Notes: a model not told the origin generated them from the sequence alone. Positions 15,063-25,560 are shown, numbered from the stretch's first letter. The stretch is 64,000 nt of DNA from Bactrocera neohumeralis (GCF_024586455.1 NC_065923.1:4901501-4965500); one strand, 5' to 3'. Numbers and translations: made by a program.

Positions 15063-16054
15063 GTGTGTATTGCTTAATATTTGCAAATATGCATGATTTT
15101 AGCAAATGGAACAAAAGCAACAAAAGTTGACAATAATATATATATGTAATATATTATTTATATGTAATTTATATTTGAAATATATTCGTTTCGCTTTTTT
15201 GCAGCCATTTGTTTATAAGTTTAATATTATCTACATTTTTGAATTGTGTCTTTATGGTTTTTCTTGTTTTAATTTAAGTTGCAAATGGTCAATAGTTGAG
15301 TTTTGATCAAAAATCGTGTTTTAAGCTTAATTAAAAAAAAAATAAAATGTTCCTCAAAATGTAATTGATATAAGTATGTACATGGAATCCACGAGGATAT
15401 CTACGCATATACATACATCAGTACATATGTGTATACATACGCTTGCTACCGCGGTGTCGTCGCGGAAACAACGCCCGCTAAAAAGGATCTATTAAATTAT
15501 TACATCTGTTGGATGCCACAGTAAAATGAGTCACACATTTCAGGTCTCAAAATTTTTACAGTTTTTTTTGGGTGGAGACAATGTGAATTCCGGAACTGTC
15601 ATATACTGTATGTACATACATATGTATTTTGAATGTTTGTATAATATACCGAATTGGGGTAACTTAAAATAAAATAGTAGAGAAAATAGATACACATCGC
15701 ATTTTCCTCTTAACCGCCCTTAATTTGGATCGCATGCGTGACAACTACTCATGACATTAAGTCGGTTTGAGGCAGGACAAAAGCCGGTCTCGTGTAATGT
15801 TTTTTTTTTCATTTTTGTGAGTACTCCACATTCTACACATATGCATAGTGCGCTCGAGCACTTTCTGTTTAGTTTAGTGGATTTTAGTAAACGGAACCAC
15901 TATATTAGTTAAAATATCTAAAGCAATTTATTAGAAATGTTAATATTAATATTTTGACATTTTTTTTTTCCTTTTTTTCAATAAATGATTGATTCATTTA
16001 AAATATTTATTTTTGATTATATCGTTAACAAAATTTCATATAAAAGCTGAGAAA
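15063..16054 (+). other. Arginine kinase intron between alternative N-terminal exons
   Basis: This holds the intron following the myristoylation-type exon. It is AT-rich with poly-T and TACATA runs, and I see no other gene in it. The short open frame at 15106-15306 is low-complexity and has no family features. The last part carries a TATA box at 16039 (separate entry). Confidence 0.6.
16039..16046 (+). promoter_or_regulatory. TATA box with initiator at 16068-16073
   Basis: TATAAAAG stands 31 nt (first T to +1 A) upstream of TCAATC, a one-mismatch match to the arthropod initiator TCA(G/T)T(C/T) with the A at 16070. This spacing is that of a real core promoter, here for the short cytoplasmic arginine kinase mRNA. 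A start at 16070 lies inside the exon 16055-16143 and downstream of its ATG, so a transcript made from it would use the ATG at 16238. Confidence 0.55.
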
Positions 16055-16143
16055 ATGCGCTTGCTCATCAATCTTCGACCCTTAATACTCCGCGGATTGC
16101 GTGTTGAGCAAGTTTCTCATGCCTGCTATACAGACTGGTGCAA
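16055..16143 (+). CDS. ArgK: Putative arginine kinase exon resembling a mitochondrial presequence
   Basis: ATG at 16055 opens 29 codons starting MRLLINLRPLILRGLR: four Arg, no acidic residue in the first 16, alternating with bulky aliphatics, as in a matrix-targeting presequence. It ends AA at 16143 before a GTAATT donor (phase 2). Joined to 16225 it continues in frame as ...DWC-K-KLNI-MVDAAV, giving a 390-residue protein. Cytoplasmic and mitochondrial arginine kinases from one gene have been described in Drosophila (my recollection). Against it, a TATA/initiator pair would start transcription at 16070, after this ATG. In that case the exon is 5' UTR and carries a ten-codon upstream frame from 16119. 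The two readings can coexist if an upstream promoter is also used. Confidence 0.5.
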
Positions 16144-16237
16144 GTAATTGACATATTTTTACTTAAATTAATGCAATTTCTTTCAAAAATATTAATTTCT
16201 TTTCAACGTTCTATCTAATTGCAGAAAATTAAACATC

Positions 16238-17308
16238 ATGGTTGACGCTGCAGTTCTTGCTAAATTGGAAGAGGGCTACGCCAAGTTGGCTGCCTCTGAC
16301 TCCAAGTCATTGCTGAAGAAATACTTGACTAAGGAAGTGTTCGACAGCTTGAAGAACAAGAAGACCCCAACATTCGGCTCATCTTTATTGGATGTTATTC
16401 AATCCGGCTTGGCCAATCACGATTCTGGTGTTGGTATTTACGCTCCCGATGCTGAGGCATACACCGTCTTTTCTGACTTGTTCGACCCAATCATTGAGGA
16501 TTACCATGGTGGTTTCAAGAAGACCGATAAACATCCACCAAAGGACTTTGGTGATGTAAGCACTTTTGGAAATTTGGATCCCAACAATGAATTCGTTATT
16601 TCCACCCGTGTGCGTTGCGGTCGCTCCCTTGAAGGCTATCCATTCAACCCATGTCTCACCGAAGCCCAGTACAAGGAAATGGAAGAGAAGGTTTCATCTA
16701 CTTTGTCTGGTTTGGAAGGCGAATTGAAGGGCAAATTCTACCCCTTGACCGGCATGGAGAAATCAGTTCAACAGCAATTGATTGATGATCACTTCTTGTT
16801 CAAGGAAGGTGATCGTTTCTTGCAAGCCGCCAATGCTTGCCGTTACTGGCCATCTGGACGTGGTATCTACCACAACGACAACAAGACTTTCCTGGTGTGG
16901 TGCAATGAGGAAGATCATTTGCGTATCATTTCCATGCAAATGGGCGGTGATTTGGGTGAAGTTTTCCGTCGTCTAACAAACGCAGTAAATGAAATTGAGA
17001 AGCGTATTCCATTCAGCCATGATGACCGTTTGGGCTTCTTGACTTTCTGCCCCACCAACTTGGGTACCACCATCCGTGCGTCTGTGCACATTAAATTGCC
17101 AAAATTGGCTGCCAACCTTGCTAAATTGGAGGAAGTTGCTGGCAAATATAACTTGCAGGTACGCGGTACTCGTGGTGAACACACTGAAGCTGAGGGTGGT
17201 ATCTATGATATTTCCAACAAACGCCGTATGGGTCTGACCGAATACCAGGCCGTTAAGGAAATGTACGATGGCATCACTGAACTCATCAAGATCGAAAAGA
17301 GCATGTAA
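16238..17308 (+). CDS. ArgK: Arginine kinase, common coding exon (356 aa)
   Basis: Transfers phosphate reversibly between ATP and L-arginine, buffering ATP in muscle, neurons and sperm. The 356-residue length is that of the standard insect cytoplasmic enzyme. Visible landmarks are the N-terminal alpha-helical domain, the STRVRCGRS and GYPFNPCLTEAQ segments, the NEED loop (Asn223-Asp226, with catalytic Glu225) and the CPTNLGT signature with reactive Cys271. Arginine-binding basic motifs (RGTRGEH) lie near the C-terminus. The whole enzyme is in one exon; the acceptor is at 16224/16225, with 13 nt before this ATG that stay open and allow N-terminal extension by upstream exons. Codon use is GC3-richer than the surroundings, as expected for high expression. 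No lesion is seen. Confidence 0.98.
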   Translation: MVDAAVLAKLEEGYAKLAASDSKSLLKKYLTKEVFDSLKNKKTPTFGSSLLDVIQSGLANHDSGVGIYAPDAEAYTVFSDLFDPIIEDYHGGFKKTDKHPPKDFGDVSTFGNLDPNNEFVISTRVRCGRSLEGYPFNPCLTEAQYKEMEEKVSSTLSGLEGELKGKFYPLTGMEKSVQQQLIDDHFLFKEGDRFLQAANACRYWPSGRGIYHNDNKTFLVWCNEEDHLRIISMQMGGDLGEVFRRLTNAVNEIEKRIPFSHDDRLGFLTFCPTNLGTTIRASVHIKLPKLAANLAKLEEVAGKYNLQVRGTRGEHTEAEGGIYDISNKRRMGLTEYQAVKEMYDGITELIKIEKSM

Positions 17309-17592
17309 ATTGCTACAATTTAAGTGTAGCGAACGTTTATTTGTAGTCAAACAAAGCAGGTGTTGTGAAGTTTAGTATGTACTAAGTGAAAGAGGGTGCA
17401 ACAGTGACAGGTCCCGGCATTTTCAATAGATCCTATTGGGAAGCTGTCTTTGCTGCGTTCATATGAAATGCCTTCCTGGAGAAGAACAACAACACCATCT
17501 ACAACACTGCTACCACCAATAAAACCTAACAATGAAAACACTTATCCTTAAAAAAGAAGACGTCAAATGTTTGGACTTTTTGTGAAACTGAA

Positions 17593-17598
17593 AATAAA
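17593..17598 (+). terminator. Poly(A) signal of arginine kinase
   Basis: A canonical AATAAA lies 285 nt after the arginine kinase stop, in an A-rich region. Further AATAAA copies follow near 17651, so alternative ends are possible. The cleavage site itself cannot be seen. Confidence 0.5.
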
Positions 17599-18467
17599 AC
17601 ACAAATAATTTATAATTTTAAGTCTTAAGTTTATAAAAAAAAAACATTTAAAATAAAACTTAAAACAAAACCAAAATATGGAATGACTTTGTATATAAAA
17701 GAAATCTATCTATGTATTATATTAGATGAATTATGCTTTGTCAAAAACAGTAATTTTTACTTTCATATGTCTACGTTTAAGGGAAATGTTGGATGAACTG
17801 AAAAATTGTATAAGTTATTTGGGGTTAGACGATCAGTTGTGGATTAGAGGAAAAACGAATTTCAATGTGGAACATTCATGAATGATTTGTTAAAGCCATT
17901 CTAAAACATATCACACACCTTAACGTCCCGCATGAACACCACTTCGTGTTTTTTTTGTAGTTGTTACAGGCGTCACTTTAATTTGAGCGCTTCATTTTAT
18001 AAATCGCAGAAAATCTAGGATATAATATCAAACTTGGTTGGTAGATGAATATTATATATTGATTTGAAAATTGAAAGTATATAGCGAAATGTTATTAATG
18101 AATACATAAAATGATATAAAAATTAGCAACTGTGCTATCCATTTCTATAAAATCTGACAAAATAATTTTTTTCCCCAGTTCTGGACTTTTCCAAATCAAC
18201 CTGCATATAAACATATTTTCAATACATGAAACATTTTTTGTTCATAGTTTTATTTAAATCTCTTTTCTTAATATCTCTTTTGCAGAGAACGAAAATTATG
18301 GTATACTACGTCCTTTGTCATGTGTTTCGTTTTTATAATGTGGCACCGCTATGAACCACATTTTTCTTAAATGCATCTCTGCGATTATAATTTTTCTTTC
18401 CGATATTTCGATAAACGTTCTTCTGGTATTCTGATATTCTGCCCCTTTGCTATTTCGACTGTGCTAG

Positions 18468-18473
18468 CACGTG
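18468..18473 (+). promoter_or_regulatory. CACGTG E-box upstream of Nopp140
   Basis: A palindromic CACGTG lies 72 nt before the Nopp140 ATG. In flies Myc/Max acts on nucleolar and ribosome-biogenesis genes through promoter-proximal CACGTG boxes, so the site fits the gene. The transcription start is not resolved; the site could be just downstream of it. A six-base motif alone is weak evidence. Confidence 0.4.
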
Positions 18474-18545
18474 TTGGTTGTAGTTCCACGTTTATTTTCA
18501 TATAGCTTTTCTATAATTAATTGAAATATAAGTGATTAAAAAATA

Positions 18546-21500
18546 ATGGCTACAAATGAGCAATTAATATCCGCACTCGTGCTAGAGTATTTAAAGAAAA
18601 GAGATAAGAATTTAGCTAAAGTGTTTCAACAGAAAACAAATGCGGTATGTATTTGGTACAGTACTTTTTATTGTAGGACGGTTTTTAAGTAAAGCTGAAT
18701 TATTTTCAGGGTACCGTCGGTAAAGGTTTTCCAAAGTTGGAGCAAATTATTGAAAGCTATCAACAAAGTAACAAGAAGAAGGTGCCCGTGATCAAATCGA
18801 TTGCAGGCGACTCAAGTGATGAGGACAGTTCTTCAGAAGAAGAAACAGCAGCACCACAGACTAAAAAACCTAACGTTGCTTTAACCAATGGTAAGGCTGT
18901 TGCATCGAAAGGTAAAGCGAAAGAATCTAGCTCCGATGATAGTAGTTCCGAAGAAGAGGCTGCTCCAGTAGTTAAAAAACCAGAATCTAAAGCAAAGAAG
19001 GATGAATCTTCAAGTGAAGACAGTTCTGACAACGACGAGAAACCCGCAGTAAAAAATAATGTGAGCAAACCGGTGACACAACAGACGAAAGAGGTAAAAA
19101 AAAATTATAATTTGGAATTAGTATGTGATTTTAATGGGTTTACTTTACAGAGTTCTTCTAGTGAAGATAGTTCTGATGACGAACCTCAAGCCAAAGCACC
19201 TGTCAAACCTGTTGCCGCAAATAAAGTGCAACAGAAACAAAAGCAACAGTCAAGCAGTGAGGAATCTGATAGTGAAGAAGAAACTAAACCATCAAAAACA
19301 CCTGTAGTTAAAAATGTTGCAAAGAAAGGTGACACTGAAGACAGTTCGGATGACAGTGATAGTGAAGAAGAAAAGGCTAAACCCGCACAGAAGCCGGTAC
19401 CTGCCAAAGCTGTTGCCGCACAGAAAAAAGATGACTCTGACAGTTCCTCCGAAGAAAGTGAAGAAGATGATAAATCCCCCAGGGTTGCCCCCGCTAAAGC
19501 CAAGGCAGGTGTTAAAGCAGCCAGTTCTTCTGACTCAGATTCGGACAGTGAAGACGAAAAACCTAAAGTTGCCGCTGCAAAGAAGACCGTAGTTAAAGCT
19601 GCGGTTACAAAGAAAGCTGACTCATCTAGTGAGGACAGCTCCGACGAAGATTCCAAACCAGATGCCAAGAAGGTAGCAGCAAAGAAAGAATCCAGTTCAG
19701 AAAACAGCTCTAGTGATGAAGAAACTCCCGCTGTTTTACCGGCTGTAAAAAAGAATGTTGTCCCGAACAAAACTAAAAAAGATTCAAGTAGTTCCGAAGA
19801 CAGTTCATCCGATGATGAAGAGCCTCCAGCGAAGAAAGCAGCACCTGCAAAAGCTGCTGCACCAACTAAAAAGAAAGATTCTAGCTCTGACGATTCATCC
19901 TCTGATGATGAACCACCAGCAAAAAAACAAGCTGTAGGGGCTGTTAAGGCTGTGGCTGTAAGCAAGAAAGCTGAATCATCCAGTGACGACAGTGATTCTG
20001 ATGACAGCGAAAACGAGAAAGCGAAGCCTAAGCCAAAAGTTTTAGCACCAGCAAAGGCACAAAAGAAAGAGGAAAGCAGCTCTGATGATGACGACGACGA
20101 CGAGGACAATGACGAAGAAGAGAAGCCCAAACCAAAAGTTGGAGAAAAGCGAAAATTTGATGATTCTGCTGCTGGAAAAAATCAGTCTAACAATAAATAT
20201 AATAATTTCGTTAAAAGCGGCGAAGGCAAGGTACGTAAAAAAATATAAATTAATTGAACATAAGTTAGGTAAAGTTAACAACAAAAATTATTATGGAAGG
20301 AAAATTTATGTCATTAAATTCCAAACCTCGGCAGAAAATTGTTTTTCCTACAAATAGAATATAAAGTGTTCAATTTAAGCGAAGCTATTTAAAATATATT
20401 AAAAAACTTGTAGCTGCTTTTTAATACATATCATTCAAAATTTCTAAAGCCACAACAAAAAGGTTTTGCCTCTACACCAAATTTTAATGGTAAAGCAAAG
20501 TTTAATGATCAAAGAAAATCGAATGGTGAAGTGAGGAAAAATACACCCTTTAGAAGAGTGCGTGAAGAGGAGGTAGAAATAGATGCACGGGTAAAAGATA
20601 TGTCATTCGAAGCCAAGGTAAGTGCCTCAAATGGTGTTTATTAAGTGGGTGAAATGTACGACGAAATTGTTACATTATGTCAATATCGCAGCTGAAAATG
20701 GAATTCACAAATTATTAAATTTATGTTTGAGGCACTTACTTATTTGTAACGGATTTATGCCTTAGGCATAATGCTCTTAATGCTTTTCCTAAATATCTAC
20801 ACTTTTCAAACGGTCTTATCGCAAACTCTATGAATTTTTCATAAAATGTAAAACATTATGAAGACATTTTTCACAAGGGGTTAGCGACAAAGCCGATTAT
20901 TATTTCGAACATCTGTTTTACAATAAGTAATTTTGATTTGAAATTCTTCAAAAATAAAATAATTTGTGTTTCCTTTTTCATGTGCTGTTATCCTAACTAT
21001 TGCCAACCGATTCACAAAACAATTATGTGATCATATTAGAGTGAAGGTGGAGACTTTAATAATAGAAGAGGCTTTGGCGGTCGCGGAGGCGGCAGAGGAG
21101 GAAGAGGTGGTGGTGCTGGCGGTGACGGAAATGGCGGCTTCCAAAAGTTTGGAGATAGGAAATCATTTGGTGGCTTTGAAAACGGCGGTGACGGACGTGG
21201 CGGTGGTCGTGGACGTGGTGGTCGAGGTGGATTCGGAGCTGGTGATCGCGGTCGGGGTGGATTCGGAGGTGGTGATCGTGGTCGGGGTGGATTCGGAGGT
21301 GGTGACCGTGGTCGCGGTGGATTTGGTGGTGGCGATCGTGGTCGTGGTGGATTTGGTGGCGGTGATCGCGGTCGCGGTGGCTTTGGTGGACGTGGCCGTG
21401 GTTTTGGGCGCGGAAACTTCGGTGGAGCGAATAAACCCTTTAATAAATCATTCGATTCATCAGGGTCTAACAAAAAGATCACCTTTGATGATTAGACTAT

Positions 21501-21786
21501 GATAACGAGTGCAAAATATTTTAGAAACACACAACATAACAATTTCGTTAACATTTCACCGACTATTTTAAATACGCTTGTGTTATTTGTGTGTTGTGAT
21601 GATTACGAAAACCTTAATTTTATTGCTTTACAGAGAAATGCATCTGGTTCGTGGGGTGAACGAGCGAACAAAGATTTGAAATATACACGTGGAAAGTCAT
21701 TTAAACATGAAAAAACCAAGAAGAAGCGTGGAAGTTATCGTGGGGGTCAAATTGACATGGGTGTTAACTCAATTAAATTTGAATAA
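18546..21786 (+). CDS. Nopp140: Nopp140 nucleolar phosphoprotein, 'True' isoform (627 aa, five exons)
   Basis: Nucleolar and Cajal-body chaperone of box C/D and H/ACA snoRNPs. Exons are 18546-18644, 18710-19093, 19151-20230, 20450-20617 and 21634-21786, all phase 0. The N-terminus (residues ~5-33, ISALVLEYLKKRDKNLAKVF) is the LisH-like motif of the family. Residues ~45-500 alternate acidic Ser clusters (SSSEDSSDDE, CK2-type sites) with Lys/Ala/Pro-rich basic blocks. Exon 4 gives the conserved TPFRRVREEEVEIDARVKD stretch. The last exon encodes the SRP40/Nopp140 C-terminus, GSWGERANKDLKYTRGKSF followed by HEKTKKKRGSYRGG. The acceptor at 20449/20450 lacks a good pyrimidine tract; it is the one that keeps the frame. 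The 57-nt second intron is stop-free, so the frame also runs through it. Confidence 0.93.
20618..20739 (+). promoter_or_regulatory. Intronic stem able to mask the Nopp140 exon-4 5' splice site
   Basis: The donor and its downstream bases, GTAAGTGCCTCAAA (20618-20631), are perfectly complementary to TTTGAGGCACTTAC (20726-20739), with about 94 nt between. Two more pairs extend the outer end (A16-T41, G17-T40) and two G-T pairs the inner end. The donor serves both the RGG and the True splices. The pairing is seen directly; a regulatory role is inference. Confidence 0.6.
21040..21495 (+). CDS. Nopp140: Nopp140 alternative C-terminal exon, RGG isoform
   Basis: The AG acceptor at 21038-21039 opens a frame that joins exon 4 (ending 20617) in phase 0 and adds 151 residues, for a 728-residue protein. 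The tail is a Gly/Arg/Phe-rich RGG domain of the kind found in nucleolin and fibrillarin. It includes five tandem 30-bp units (21229-21378) encoding GFGGGDRGRG and ends KKITFDD. Drosophila Nopp140 likewise makes an RGG and a 'True' form from one gene; this exon lies inside the intron removed for the True form. No AATAAA is seen between 21496 and the True exon, so both mRNAs probably share the same 3' end. RGG tails bind RNA and are methylation targets. Confidence 0.88.
   Translation, partial: SEGGDFNNRRGFGGRGGGRGGRGGGAGGDGNGGFQKFGDRKSFGGFENGGDGRGGGRGRGGRGGFGAGDRGRGGFGGGDRGRGGFGGGDRGRGGFGGGDRGRGGFGGGDRGRGGFGGRGRGFGRGNFGGANKPFNKSFDSSGSNKKITFDD
21229..21378 (+). repeat. Five tandem 30-bp repeats in the RGG exon
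   Basis: Five consecutive 30-base units each encode GFG(A/G)GDRGRG, within the Nopp140 RGG tail. Units differ mainly at third positions (CGC/CGT, GGA/GGT), so the peptide is held constant while the DNA drifts. Such units expand and contract easily, so copy number may vary between individuals. Confidence 0.9.
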
Positions 21787-21964
21787 CAATTTTAAAATTC
21801 GCTCTATATATAACTTGCATTAGTATCAATGCTAATTAATGTAAAAGATTAAGAAATTTAGTTATAGTGTAGTTTAAGTAATCTGAATACATCTGCATTG
21901 TATATAATTTTACAATATGTATGTGTGTTTCCGATGTGAGAACTAAATATTCTTGAAACAAAGA

Positions 21965-21970
21965 AATAAA
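21965..21970 (+). terminator. Poly(A) signal of Nopp140
   Basis: AATAAA lies 179 nt after the True-isoform stop and is the first canonical signal downstream of both alternative stops. Confidence 0.6.
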
Positions 21971-21989
21971 GTCATAAACATCCTTTTTC

Positions 21990-24900
21990 ACCTATGTGAA
22001 TGAATGGTATTTATAAAACTAATATTAAATAACAATTGGAGTTTTATAATTTTTATTTATAAAGAATGCTTTTTAAAGATTCCAAATGCATTCTATATAA
22101 ATATGAATGTATAAGTGTACTGGGAAGGTAATTAATCGTACATATTTATTTAGCAAAATCAACAAGATATACTTTTTGTTGTTATGGAGTAATGGATACG
22201 CCTAATTTAATCGAGTGAACCGTTTAAACGTGTTGCACATTTACTGAAACCACAGTAAATGTGTTTTTAGCAGTTGCGGTTTTATATAGCGAAAGGAAAT
22301 ATTGCCAGCACTTGACTAGGAACAATCGGATGTAGACTAAAATGTATGCCAATAAAAAAATCATTAGTTCACCCTTATATGGTTGACTACCCTATAAGAA
22401 ATACTTGTGTACTTATGTGGCAGTGTAATATAAAAAAATGGTAATTTGTACGGTCAGTTTTGGTCATTTGCCAAAGATAAAACGTTGGAACTTGTTCAGT
22501 TACTTTCGCTGAACGACTTGGCTGCGCATGCGTTTTGTATTTATTGCTTCAAAATGTCATTTGTTGTTGTTTGTGCAAATGGTTTGTTTTGTGTATTGTA
22601 GATGTTTTAAAATTTTGATTCATTTTGATTACTTTTCTAAATGTGTACGTACTGAATGCAAGCGTTGTTGTGCTTCAGCATTTGAAAATCGTTATAATTT
22701 CAGTGTAGCGGATTTCTTGATGACAATCGGACACTGCTTAATGACGCCAATTGCTGTCGCATCCATCAAAGTACGAGCTGGCATGTAGTATAATATACAA
22801 TTGTATTTATAAGTGCATGTATATATGTATGTACGTGCGTGCATACTCACCGGTCTAAGCCAAATTTGTAACAGTGATTTTAGCTGTTAACTTTTAGCGA
22901 GGGAAACTAAGCGCTCGTAATGCTATCAACAAAATATGTGCAGCATAACAAAAGAAAAGTTGTAAAACGTGTTGAAATAACAGTTGACGTGAATAGATAT
23001 AGACTTGTATGTAGCACATAAATATCATATCGTTTGCGTTAATTTGCTGTACTAATAAGTATTTTATTCAATTTGCTTGCAAATAAAGCTATAAAAAGTG
23101 TGGAGTATAATTACGTTGGAACAACAGCAACTTTCTCATCATTCATACAGCTGGTTGACAATTGTAGCACAAATAATTACAAACGTTTTTATGTGTCTCG
23201 CATGCGCACAATTTATGTATTTGTAACGATAGACATACATACATACATTTTTCTTCACACATTTGTAATATTTGCGGAAAATATTTAAATAATTGAATTA
23301 TCATTTAATAGTTTTGTTAATTAATAATCTTTACACTTATGTACATACTTTTTTAAATAGAGCGTGACTTACTTGTGTACATATGTATGTTGTACGGATA
23401 TAGAGTATCCAATATTAGCGTTCATATGTTAACTAGATACTATTTCAATTCAACATAGGCTTATATTTAAAATATGTGCTAAAGCTAATTTAAAAAAAAA
23501 TACTACTGTTCAATTGTTCAAAGTTTGGCAAATTAGTTTTCCATGAATTTAGGTGCAACATTTAATGACTTAAGTGTAAAATTGTCTCAGGTATAAGAGT
23601 TGAGACTTCGTATTTTGGAGATTTAAGAATGTAGTCTCGAAATGACACTGTTCGATTGAAGTTAATAGATTAGAATAGATAGTTGGTAATAAAAATAAAA
23701 ATAAAATACAAAATTTAACTACTTTTGTAAAACATTCCAGTATTTTATTACTGAATATACATGTGTACATATGTATGAAGCTATAGCTACCTTTACCTTG
23801 TCTGCTATGGTTTCGGCTGTATCACAGTAATAATACTCAAAAAACAACTTCGAACTAAAAATACAAATTTACTAATCGTTTACATATATACATATATGTA
23901 CATACATAAATATATTGGAATAAGCATATAGATACATTCTTTTGATATATTGAATTATAGCCACAAATGTTAAACAATATATCGTACACTTACTGCGGTC
24001 GCATAGCGTATACTTAGCAGCGTGTGCATGCGTCAATTATAATGATCAGTTGCAGCGTTTTCTGTCAGTTAATTTGTATACAGTTATGTAACAGCCCACA
24101 CCATTGTTAATCATCTTCACTTTCCATTCCCAGCATCCACTACCAAAACGAGTAAAATTTAACAAAATTACGTCTAAATCGAAATCGATATGAGTTATTT
24201 TTCTCCCTAACGTCAACAAATCATTTCGCCATGCATTATGCTTACACCTCTTTCACACGCTCTTTGCCCACCGTGTGCAGCCGCATTATAACATATAATA
24301 GTTATTTTTTCCGTTTTCACAATTAATTCAATTAGTAATAATGTAGTTAGCATAAAAATGTCATGCTTTGGCTATTATATAGGAACTCGTCTTCGTTGAT
24401 TTTAACTTACACCTGTCCAATTCCCAATTGTCAAATAAGCAACGCTTTCCGTTTCAATGCTCTGCTTTATAATGTCTTTGCTAAATAAGAAATTGTTAAA
24501 AATGTCGCGTACAAGGTGAAATTTTTTGAATAAAAACGCATGCCCGCCAGTACGTTGGATTACCCAGCAGACAATTTGGATTTAGAAGAAGTTAGAAACT
24601 TTTTTTCAATTACGAAAAATTAATTGTAAACACCTAACAGCACCTGAGAATTAAACTAATGGTGAAGGCGTAAATACTAATGAAGATAACAATAACGCTA
24701 CGAGAGAAGACGTTACCATTAAGGATTTTTCGATTGAGTATAATCTGCTAACATTTGTGCTCCCTCCATCCTTTAAAGTCTCTTTCTGAACGGTTAAATT
24801 AGTTTTAATAATTTAAATCAATTTAATGGCTGATGGTGGTTGAGTTTATGTTGGATATGGTTTCTTAAAATGCTCTAGAATTAAAAGATCACTAATCTTG

Positions 24901-25560
24901 AAACTATTTTTCATCGAAGCAGCCGCTGCTTGAGTAAAAGACCTTGGCTAAAGCAGGTAATACCTAGGACAGATGTTATGCTGAGGGCCAATGAGTATTC
25001 TATATCTTAGAAAAAGGTTAACGGGTGTAGGTGAAAAGGAATATTATTAATATTTTGCACTTAAAGGAACTATTACTTATATATCAACAAAATCACAACC
25101 CAATGAAAAAGAAAATAATTGTGTGATTTCTTGGCATTGTTTCTACTGCTGATGATGATGATGATGTTAAAAACTGTGATTTGTGTGGTAAAAAATCAAT
25201 TTCGGGAAAAGAAACTATTTGAAAACAGTTACCATTTTGGGCTAAGAGAAGGTGTAATAAATTGAATTATATATCTATTAAATGGAAGCTCTATTAAGCG
25301 GAGATCTGTATTAACTGGACAGAAAAGCTGGTAACCAATCATTGAGAAAGCAGCCTTAAATTTGTTATATTTTCCAATGAAATTAATTTGTATGACCATA
25401 TTCAAAATTGAACCTCAAGTACAATCCCTTGGATTCTTATACCGACCAAAACGTGTTCGCCTTTATTCGAAAATAAAATTTTCACTGTATTAAATAGTTT
25501 ATTATGTGAATAATAGTATAAATTGTATACCACAGCAACGCGTGGCCGGATCCACTAGTA
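21990..25560. other. Gene-poor AT-rich stretch
   Basis: No gene recognised. The open frames at 22528-22788 and 23073-23288 have no family signature and no splice-supported extension. A perfect 11-bp hairpin lies at 22236-22263, and a short GAT repeat at about 25150-25166. The part from 24500 to 25500 has the mixed complexity of old mobile DNA but nothing assignable. Confidence 0.5.

Noticed and set aside
19186..20130. 314-codon minus-strand frame, Ser/Ala/Phe-rich
   Set aside because: Antisense shadow of the Nopp140 exon 3, whose GAA/GAT/AGC-rich codons remove stops on the other strand.
21036..21482. 148-codon Pro/Arg-rich minus-strand frame
   Set aside because: Antisense of the GGN-rich RGG exon; composition artefact.
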